Below, piece after piece: positions 12,721 to 19,595 of a DNA stretch of 19,595 nucleotides (position 1 is its first letter; each line of letters begins with the position of its first letter). This stretch comes from Burkholderiales bacterium (GTDB lineage Bacteria; Pseudomonadota; Gammaproteobacteria; Burkholderiales; Burkholderiaceae_C): NCBI GenBank assembly GCA_947372225.1, contig CANBSV010000048.1, positions 1 to 19,595 on the forward strand, read 5' to 3'. The position numbers were made by a program, and so were the translations under genes. The notes below the pieces were generated by a model. It was not told the origin of the DNA. It made no database searches and worked only from the letters and a program-made list of their open reading frames with translations.

Positions 12721-15700
12721 TCATTTGCCCAGGCAGTCCTTGGCGGTTTCCTTGCAGTTCTTGTCACCGAAGCCCACCACCTCGACCGTCAGGATCGACG
12801 GCTTTTGCATGCCCTCTGCCGCTGCCGCCGCACGCGCTGCTGCGGCGGCACTGTTGGCCGCGTCCTCGCTGCTCTTGGAGGTGTTGGTGTTGCTGCCCGA
12901 GCTGGCCACGGAGGCGGCCAGGCTGCCGGTCACCGGAGCCGGTACGCCGGAGCCGGATCCACCGAAGGAAATGTTGCTGCCGTTCAGAACGGTTTGAGCG
13001 TTGATCACGATGTTGCCGCCCGAGCGAATGCCCGCCTCGCCGGCATCGATGGTGCCGCCGGGCGCCGTCAGGAAGATCGAACCCACCTGCGGCGTGGGCA
13101 GGGGCCCTTGTCCATCCGGGTCCGAGGTCAGCGACTGAATGCCGCTGCCCCCGGCGCCGGCCGGCAGCGTGTAAACGTAGCCAGTGATCGCGCCCGTGGT
13201 GGCGTCGATGACCGGGGTTCGCTTGGGCGGCGGGGTACTGATCGAGGTGCGAGCGCCCTTGCCCGCGTCGATGCTGCCCTTGATGCTGTAGATCAGGATG
13301 TCACCACCTTGCGCCGTGAGCACCTTGCCCTGGTTGATGCTGAAGTCATCGCTCACCACGCTGCTGATGGCGCCCCCGGCATTCGTCACCACCCCGATCG
13401 TCGTGTCCTTCGATGGCGTGGTCAGACCGGCGACGATGGTGCCTCCGGGCGCCCACAGGTCGATCGAGCCCTGCCCGTTGCCCGATCCATTGCCATAGGT
13501 CTGGATCGAACTCTGGAAGGTGTAGATGTTGCCGCCGGACACCGCCTCGGCGGGCACCGCCAGCGCCACGTTCTCGGCCAGCACGTCCGAGTAAAGAATC
13601 GGCGTCAGGCCCTCCGGCAGCCCACCCTTGCTGCGCCGCTGCCGGTAGTCGGAAAACACCCGCGGGTACTTGCGGTCCAGTTCCTGATAGGCCGCATACG
13701 TGGCCCCATCCGGCAAGGCGCCGAGCAGATCGGTCAGGCTCTTGGCCTTCACGATCGACTGGGTGTCGGTTTCCAGATTCAGCTTCGCGTACAGGGCGGT
13801 CGCGAGTTGGGTGTCGCCGACGGTGCCCAGTGGCAAGGTCTTGTTCTTGAGCGCCTCCAGGTACATACCCAGCACGCGCGGGAACTTGGTCACCAGGTCG
13901 ACAAACGGCAGGTAGGCCGGGTCGTGGGCCACCAGTTCCTGGATGCTCGCCGCCTTGCTCACGGCGTCAGGATTTTGGTCACTGTTGAGCGCGCGGTAGA
14001 AGGCCAGTACCTCGCCTGAACGCGAGGCTTCGGCAATGACGTTGGCGTACACCGTGTCGAGCTTCGCAAGATCAATGTCGCCCTTCACGCCGGCCAGCAA
14101 GGTGACGCGGGCTGCATCGCTGTCGCGAAGACTGCCGTTGAAGTTGTTGCCGGTGGAGACCAGGCCGCCAATGATCGAGCCCGACTCCGAAAATCCGGCA
14201 GCGCCCACATCGATGTTGCGGCCGGCTTGCACCAGCAAGCGCCCCGGACCGCTGATCCGCAGCCCCTGTGGCAACACATCGCCGTTGTCCGAGCGCACCT
14301 GCGTGAGATCGGCCGCGTCGAGGTTCTGTAGCTGCAGCGTCACGCCCGAGATGTCGCCGCCCGCTTCGATCCGGCTTTGCATCGGCAACGTGAGCACGCG
14401 AGCATCAGCCCCGGTGGACGTGATGGTTCCATTCCGCGCCTGGATATCGTTCGCATAGCCCCCAGACGCCGACACGGGCGCGCGGTCGACCGTGCGCGCT
14501 TCACCCGGCAACGGGGTCAGGCTGTCACCCGAGAGCGAGCTTCTCGAGCTGTACAGCCTGGGGTTCTGGTACGGGAAGTTGGCCAGGCTTTGCACCATGT
14601 CCAGGGCCCGATCCGACACCGTCAACTGCGGATCCAGCACCGAGCCGTCAGCCAGCAGTGCCACCGCGGCCGATGCCGACGGGTAGGTGACCAGCGTGCG
14701 GCTCTTGTTTTCGAAGTTGAGCGTAATGTCCCCATCGAGCGCCGCGACGGTCACGCTGGCCGGGTAGGCTCCCGCCTCAGTGGTGTCGCGGAGAGTCACC
14801 GCAACAGGACGGCGCCGACTGTCGAGTCCGAACCCACGACCATCAGCCATCTGAGTGCCCAGCACCACGTCGCCCGATTTCGCCACCGAGCTCACCACGC
14901 TGTCAGCAGCGTAGGTGAAGAAGGTCAGCACCTGCGTCGACCCCGTGCCCGTGAAGCTGGGGCCCGTGCCGACCGAGGTCACTTGGTTGACCACGGTCGG
15001 GTTGTTGACGCTTTGCAAGGTGATGCTTCCCCCTGCCTCGACCGACACCGCAGCGCGTTCGGGTACGTCACCGCTGCTCACACCCATCAAGAAGAGTTGC
15101 GTGGGTTTGGCGCCGCCCACCGCACCGCCGGCACGGATGCTGCCGTCACCACGCGCGACGAGGTAACTGCCGCCGATCACGTCATTGCCGGCGTTGACGC
15201 TGAGGTCACCCCCGCCTTGCACATCAACGCCGCGCTGGCCTGCCGAGTCGGTCACGCCACGCGCGGTGGTCGGCAGCATGGCCGCCATCTGCTCCACGTT
15301 ATGGCCGGCCTTGACGGACACGTTGCCACCGCCCAGTGCCCCGAGGCCCTGCTGGAAGTTGGGCCGATAGGCCCACCACTCCGGCGCGCCCGTGGTCACA
15401 CGCGGACGTCGCAACCACTCGGTGATCCACTCGTCCGAGGCCCCCTTGACATCGTTGCCGGCCACGATGGAGATGTCACCCCCATCAAGGCTCCAGCGGT
15501 TGTTGCCGCCGGTGGCGGTGTCATCGGCGCCGATGCGACCGGCCGTGTACAGGACGCTGCGCGAACTGTTCATCGTGAAGTCCGACGCCGCCGCGATCTC
15601 GATGCTGCCGGTACCCGTGCGCAGCTTGGCGTTGGCGCCATCGAGCACCACGCTGCCGGGGCTGGTGGTGCCGCGGGTCGAGAGCGTGGCCAGCGGGTTG

Positions 15701-18700
15701 GCCGCGCTCAGGTCAGCACCTGCCACCAGCCGGATGTTCCAGGTCTGGCCGGCGATGATGTTGTCGTCAGGATTGCCAAGGCTGCCCGCCAGCGTGAGGT
15801 CGCCTGCGGCGCGCAAAGTCAAGGTACCCGGCTGCCCCCCGGCCAACCACGCGCTGGTGGTCAGGTCCCAGTTGTCGGCCAGACTCAGGCTGCCCGTCGT
15901 GGCCACCTCGGTGGCGCCTCGCAGCGCGCTGTGGTTCAGCGCGATGCCGCTGCCGTTACGCAGACCACCCAGCAAGGCGCTGGCATCGGTGCTGTTGATG
16001 AACGACTCGTGGTCGGCGGCGTAGCCGGCAATGTCGAGCGCGCCGGTGGATGTGTAGCGCCGCTGCGCCTCCAGCACCACCTGCGCGTCCATCACTTGAT
16101 CCACGTCGGTACCGGCCACCTTGACCGCCAGACCCGTGTTCGGATCCTTGACCACTTGCGAGCCCTTCACGGTGCCGTTCAAGAACACCGGTGCCATCTG
16201 GTTGGCGTCGTCGCGCGCCACCGTGAATGTCACGCTGCCGGTAGAACCCTTGACGCCCTGGCTCACGTCAATCACCGCGCCGTTGGCGAAGCTGAGCGTG
16301 CCGGCCGACGCGGTCAGGTGAACCTTGCCGCCATCCGACAGCGCGGCCTGCGCCGAGCGGTCGGTGGAGGTGCCGCGGGCGTCGATCAGGCTGCCTGCCC
16401 ACAGGGACAGGCCGTTCGCGGCCCACAGGTTCACACGTCCTGCGCCGCGCTCGCTGCTCGCGTCCAGCGAGCCGGCCACATCGATACGCCCGTTGTCCGC
16501 CGCCATCTGGATCTGACGTGCCTTGACCACACCACCTGCCGCCAGAAGCAAATCGCCCTGGCGCACACGCAGGTCGAAGGACTCGGTGAATCCAGCCTGG
16601 CTCAGGGTGTTGCCCAGCCCAGCCAGATCCGACACGCCGCCGAGATCCAGCGCGACGCGCCCACCGGGAGCGTTGGCAGCGGCATGGGCGCTGACCTGCC
16701 CGCCCAGCGTCAGGTCTGTGCCCGCCACATCCAGCGCACCTGCGGCGCCGCCACGGTCGCTGGCGTCCAGCATCACGGCCGAACCGTCCTGGATGGCCAC
16801 CGAGCCGTGGGCAGACGCCAAGGCAACACGGCCTGCATCGGCAGTGATCACATGGCCGTGGTAGTCCTTCGCCACACCCGAGGCATCCAGCTGCGCGCCG
16901 TCTTCGAGCGACACTCCGTCCGTCGTGTCGCTCCCGAGCGCCAGCACCGCAATCGAGCCTGAGCGGGCCTGCACCTTGGTGCCCACGCTCACACTGCGCC
17001 CTTGAAGCGTCAAACGGCCGCCTGCATCCCCACTGGCAGACGTGCCCGCTGTGCCGGCCGAGGAGTCCAGGCGCAAGGCCCGGTGCACCGGATTCGCCGC
17101 GTCGAACGCGTCGATCGCCTGCCACTCCTGAACGGCGCCGGCGGCCATGGCCACCCGCGGTGTCGTGACCTGCCAATCGCTGGCCACGGCCAGCCGGCCT
17201 GCGCCCTGCCCCACGACCTCACTGCCGGCGTTCATATCGACCGACGCAAAACCGCTGACCGACTTGTCCCCCGCACCGATCACGATGCGCGAGGCATTCA
17301 CGGTGAGATGGCCTGCACCAGCGGCCGCTCCGGCAGCCGTTGCGCTGGCGCTGTTCGTGAGTTGAAGCTCATGCGCCGCGATGACCGAATCGACCGCGGT
17401 GTCTGCATGCCCGCGCAGCGCCGGGCTGTCCAGCGTCAGGGTGCCCAGCGTTGCCGCGCCGATGACGGTGTGCCCATACAGGTCGATGCCCTGGTAGCCC
17501 TTGAGCGTCAGCGCGCTCAGACGCGCCAGTCCCTCGAGGTCCGCATTGGACAGCACCAGCCCGGTGTCGATGCCCGCCACACCCGCCGTCTCACCGAGGC
17601 TCACCTGTGACGACGCCAGCGACACGCTGGCGCCGTTGGCCACGTTCAGGCTGCCGAGCGACTGCGTGCTGTGCGTCGCATCGAGCAGCAACGCCCCATC
17701 GGCCTTCAGCGTCGCGCCCGCTTCGATGCGGATGTCCCCGTGCGACGCATCCACAGCCGCACCGCGGTCCACTCGATCCTGCGCACCCGCCGCCACCCGC
17801 AGCAAGGCACCACCCGCATCCGTCTTCAAGGTCTGGCTGGCTGCGCCCGCGGCGCCCGTACCGGCCACCACCGCGCCTTGACGGACTTCGATCGCGTCGC
17901 TGGCGGTCAGCAGCACCTCGCCCAGGCTCAGCGCGCCGGCCGCCGTGTTCGCCACCACCACGGAGCTGGCCCGCGTGGTGATTTGTGTCGCACCGGGGGT
18001 CTCGCTGCGTTCGCCGCCCAGCAGCAGGCTGCCGCCCAAGGCGGACAACTGCGCACCGTCAAGTTGCAGCACACCCGCGCCGAACGATGCGTTGCCGATC
18101 TGGTCCACCACGGCGATGCGATCGGAGCTGATATCGACTTCGGCGCTGCGCCCGGTGGCGGTCCGGGTCGCGGTGTTGACGCTGGCCGGGTCGCTGTCCA
18201 CACGCCCTTCCAGCGACAGCACCTGCGCGCCCACGATCGCCAACCGACCGGCATCCAGCGGCACGCGCGGTGCGGCGCTTCCCTGGCGCGAAGCCAGCTC
18301 GTTGAAATACGCAGACGACGACACCGTGTAGTCCGCCTCACGCGTGGCCGCACTGCCCGGCCGCACCACCACACCCACGGTGCGCGACTCACGTATCGAG
18401 GTGCCTGCTGCCATGCGGTAGCCGCTCAACACGGTCTGCCCGTTGAGCAGTTGCGAGGTCTGGCCCGGCGCCAGTTGGGCGTAGGTGCTGCCGGTTTGCA
18501 ACTGCACCAGATAGGCATCGGGCAGCAGCGCATAACGCCCCGGCAGCAGCACGTAATCGCCCTCCGGCACCACGCCGCCGGCGCCGATGTGCAAGGTGTC
18601 GTAGACATTGGTGTCGAGGGTCGCGCTCTGCGCGCCGATCGCGGTGGCCTTGCCCGACGTATCGGTGGCGTAACGGGTGGCCGTATCGGTGTCCACCGGC

Positions 18701-19595
18701 ATGCTGCTCAACTTGGCCTTGGGAATGATCGCGTAGGTGTTGGGCTTGCTGAAGGTGTCCACCGACCCGCCGTTGCCGGGTACGAATTCCACGGCCTGCA
18801 GCTCGCCACCACCCGACAGGTCGACCACGGCACCGGGTTTCACCTGAATGTCCGTGGCGCTCAAGCGGATGCGCTTGTTGTCCGCGCTGGCAGTCGTCAA
18901 CACGTTGGCCGTGCCGCCGGCGCGGTTGTCCTGGTAGCTCCAGTCCAGCCCCGCCCGGGTGAAACCGAACGGAATGGTCAGGTCACCGGCGGACACCGAG
19001 GTCACGCTGCCCGGCGCCAACTCCAGCAAACTGCCGGCTTGCAACTGGATGCTGCCCAGTGGCGCTTTGACCGTGCCACCTTGCACGATGTGGTCGGCGG
19101 CGATGGTGAGCGAACCGCCTGCCGAGTAGACATCGCCCGCCACGCCGCCACTGCCGGCGATCGTCACCGTGCTGCCCGCCGCCGTGGTGCCATCCGACTG
19201 CTTGCCGGCTGTCAGCGTGAAATCACTGCGGGTGGTGGGGTACACCTGCGCCGCATGCAGCGACAGATCGCCAGAGGTGGTCAGCGAGCCCACGGCCTGC
19301 CCGAACGACCGGTCTGTGCCCGACTCGCCGGTGACCACCCGTCCGGTCAGACGCACATCACCGGCGCTTTGAAACGACGCCACCGACGTGCCGTTGAGCG
19401 TGACCGACCCGAACAGATCGATCGTGCCGGCCTGAGCCGTCAGCGTGCCTGCGCCGCTGCGCGTCGGCAATGCCGGCGCACTGCCATTGGGGATCGAACT
19501 GCCGCTGGCGCTGCGCGGAGCGAGCGACTGGCCGATGGCCACCAAGGAAGCTGAAGTCACAGCCACACGGCCATCGCCAGTCACGTCGATCAGCG
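12721..19595 (-). CDS. Giant filamentous-haemagglutinin-like exoprotein (partial, 5' end outside the window)
   Basis: The frame runs open off the right edge; about 2,290 C-terminal residues are visible. The sequence is a long Gly/Ala/Ser/Asp-rich run of short beta-strand repeats (for example GGDLSVNAGNDVIGGSYLVA, GSIFLTAPGGTIDAGEAGI), as in right-handed beta-helix adhesins of the filamentous haemagglutinin/two-partner-secretion type. A helical insertion of two tandem repeats interrupts the helix at about 13609-14010. Near the end is an Ala-rich linker, then PSILTVEVVGFGD and a C-terminal CX6C pair (codons at 12733-12735 and 12754-12756). I find no other Cys in the visible protein. The N-terminal TPS secretion domain would lie beyond 19595, and no TpsB gene is in the window. 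The probable role is surface adhesion or aggregation. Placement upstream of TonB/ExbBD suggests linked function. Confidence 0.85.
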   Translation of the reverse strand, partial: LIDVTGDGRVAVTSASLVAIGQSLAPRSASGSSIPNGSAPALPTRSGAGTLTAQAGTIDLFGSVTLNGTSVASFQSAGDVRLTGRVVTGESGTDRSFGQAVGSLTTSGDLSLHAAQVYPTTRSDFTLTAGKQSDGTTAAGSTVTIAGSGGVAGDVYSAGGSLTIAADHIVQGGTVKAPLGSIQLQAGSLLELAPGSVTSVSAGDLTIPFGFTRAGLDWSYQDNRAGGTANVLTTASADNKRIRLSATDIQVKPGAVVDLSGGGELQAVEFVPGNGGSVDTFSKPNTYAIIPKAKLSSMPVDTDTATRYATDTSGKATAIGAQSATLDTNVYDTLHIGAGGVVPEGDYVLLPGRYALLPDAYLVQLQTGSTYAQLAPGQTSQLLNGQTVLSGYRMAAGTSIRESRTVGVVVRPGSAATREADYTVSSSAYFNELASRQGSAAPRVPLDAGRLAIVGAQVLSLEGRVDSDPASVNTATRTATGRSAEVDISSDRIAVVDQIGNASFGAGVLQLDGAQLSALGGSLLLGGERSETPGATQITTRASSVVVANTAAGALSLGEVLLTASDAIEVRQGAVVAGTGAAGAASQTLKTDAGGALLRVAAGAQDRVDRGAAVDASHGDIRIEAGATLKADGALLLDATHSTQSLGSLNVANGASVSLASSQVSLGETAGVAGIDTGLVLSNADLEGLARLSALTLKGYQGIDLYGHTVIGAATLGTLTLDSPALRGHADTAVDSVIAAHELQLTNSASATAAGAAAGAGHLTVNASRIVIGAGDKSVSGFASVDMNAGSEVVGQGAGRLAVASDWQVTTPRVAMAAGAVQEWQAIDAFDAANPVHRALRLDSSAGTAGTSASGDAGGRLTLQGRSVSVGTKVQARSGSIAVLALGSDTTDGVSLEDGAQLDASGVAKDYHGHVITADAGRVALASAHGSVAIQDGSAVMLDASDRGGAAGALDVAGTDLTLGGQVSAHAAANAPGGRVALDLGGVSDLAGLGNTLSQAGFTESFDLRVRQGDLLLAAGGVVKARQIQMAADNGRIDVAGSLDASSERGAGRVNLWAANGLSLWAGSLIDARGTSTDRSAQAALSDGGKVHLTASAGTLSFANGAVIDVSQGVKGSTGSVTFTVARDDANQMAPVFLNGTVKGSQVVKDPNTGLAVKVAGTDVDQVMDAQVVLEAQRRYTSTGALDIAGYAADHESFINSTDASALLGGLRNGSGIALNHSALRGATEVATTGSLSLADNWDLTTSAWLAGGQPGTLTLRAAGDLTLAGSLGNPDDNIIAGQTWNIRLVAGADLSAANPLATLSTRGTTSPGSVVLDGANAKLRTGTGSIEIAAASDFTMNSSRSVLYTAGRIGADDTATGGNNRWSLDGGDISIVAGNDVKGASDEWITEWLRRPRVTTGAPEWWAYRPNFQQGLGALGGGNVSVKAGHNVEQMAAMLPTTARGVTDSAGQRGVDVQGGGDLSVNAGNDVIGGSYLVARGDGSIRAGGAVGGAKPTQLFLMGVSSGDVPERAAVSVEAGGSITLQSVNNPTVVNQVTSVGTGPSFTGTGSTQVLTFFTYAADSVVSSVAKSGDVVLGTQMADGRGFGLDSRRRPVAVTLRDTTEAGAYPASVTVAALDGDITLNFENKSRTLVTYPSASAAVALLADGSVLDPQLTVSDRALDMVQSLANFPYQNPRLYSSRSSLSGDSLTPLPGEARTVDRAPVSASGGYANDIQARNGTITSTGADARVLTLPMQSRIEAGGDISGVTLQLQNLDAADLTQVRSDNGDVLPQGLRISGPGRLLVQAGRNIDVGAAGFSESGSIIGGLVSTGNNFNGSLRDSDAARVTLLAGVKGDIDLAKLDTVYANVIAEASRSGEVLAFYRALNSDQNPDAVSKAASIQELVAHDPAYLPFVDLVTKFPRVLGMYLEALKNKTLPLGTVGDTQLATALYAKLNLETDTQSIVKAKSLTDLLGALPDGATYAAYQELDRKYPRVFSDYRQRRSKGGLPEGLTPILYSDVLAENVALAVPAEAVSGGNIYTFQSSIQTYGNGSGNGQGSIDLWAPGGTIVAGLTTPSKDTTIGVVTNAGGAISSVVSDDFSINQGKVLTAQGGDILIYSIKGSIDAGKGARTSISTPPPKRTPVIDATTGAITGYVYTLPAGAGGSGIQSLTSDPDGQGPLPTPQVGSIFLTAPGGTIDAGEAGIRSGGNIVINAQTVLNGSNISFGGSGSGVPAPVTGSLAASVASSGSNTNTSKSSEDAANSAAAAARAAAAAEGMQKPSILTVEVVGFGDKNCKETAKDCLGK
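13609..14010 (-). repeat. Two tandem helical repeats inside the giant exoprotein
   Basis: Unit 1 (13825-14010, 62 residues) and unit 2 (13609-13803, 65 residues) align along their length, with 7 residues between them. The shared pattern is A-x-Y-x-x-L-N ... V-x-K-A-x-S ... L ... Y-x-x-(F/Y)-x-x-L-x-x-K-(F/Y)-P-R-V-x-x-x-Y ... L-P-x-G. Both are rich in Leu, Lys and charged residues and look alpha-helical, unlike the surrounding beta-helix. They are diverged at protein level, so this is an old duplication and not a DNA repeat. Confidence 0.7.

Noticed and set aside
11559..13004. 481-codon plus-strand open frame
   Set aside because: Antisense across the glycosyltransferase and exoprotein end; no recognisable domain.
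14377..16962. 861-codon open frame on the plus strand
   Set aside because: It is antisense to the giant exoprotein gene. Its Arg/His/Gly/Gln-rich, low-hydrophobicity product is what the reverse complement of GC-rich codons gives. No domain or ribosome-binding site.
17671..19554. 627-codon plus-strand open frame
   Set aside because: Shadow of the same exoprotein gene, with no recognisable domains and biased Arg/His composition.
1..19595. tRNA, rRNA, CRISPR arrays, insertion sequences
   Set aside because: No cloverleaf, rRNA-like tract, spaced direct repeats or transposase was seen on either strand.

Overview
The window is GC-rich, densely coding DNA. Its protein families suggest a betaproteobacterium of the Burkholderiales, possibly Comamonadaceae: a giant filamentous-haemagglutinin-like exoprotein, a Porin_5-type porin, an EPS export set of the kind often linked to exosortase loci, and a DUF3309 peptide. 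The taxonomy is inferred from family resemblance and base composition; there is no rRNA or tRNA to anchor it.

Left edge (1-1650). The 3' end of a plus-strand membrane transporter gene, possibly CytX-like, ends at 221. It is followed by a strong hairpin and a convergent 52-residue DUF3309-type membrane peptide gene (269-427, minus), which has its own TTGACA box and an inverted repeat upstream. Next is a two-gene GNAT/ribbon-helix-helix toxin-antitoxin pair of the TacAT kind (664-1451, minus) with a perfect 14-bp palindrome at its predicted -10 box. The toxin has Cys where the family has its catalytic Tyr. A long imperfect inverted repeat (1531-1607) separates this module from the next.

Main block (1648-19595). 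Ten co-oriented minus-strand genes are packed with overlaps or very short gaps; the largest gap is 88 nt. In transcription order they are: a giant beta-helical exoprotein (5' end outside the window), a GT4 glycosyltransferase, an ExbB/TolQ-type proton channel carrying an N-terminal DUF2341 plus LamG-like periplasmic region, ExbD, TonB, a porin, a periplasmic coiled-coil protein, a Wza-like export lipoprotein, an outer-membrane beta-barrel of the EPS type, a Wzc/GumC-like chain-length protein and a separate CpsD-like tyrosine kinase.

The layout suggests that three activities are transcribed together. One is a giant surface adhesin. The second is a dedicated proton-motive-force module (LamG-ExbB, ExbD, TonB) with a porin and a coiled-coil protein. 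The third is a polysaccharide export and control module. I know of no experimentally characterised system with this combination, and it is the best candidate here for an undescribed one. No Wzx, Wzy, priming transferase, exosortase or TpsB (FhaC-like) gene is visible; these may lie beyond the right edge or elsewhere in the genome.
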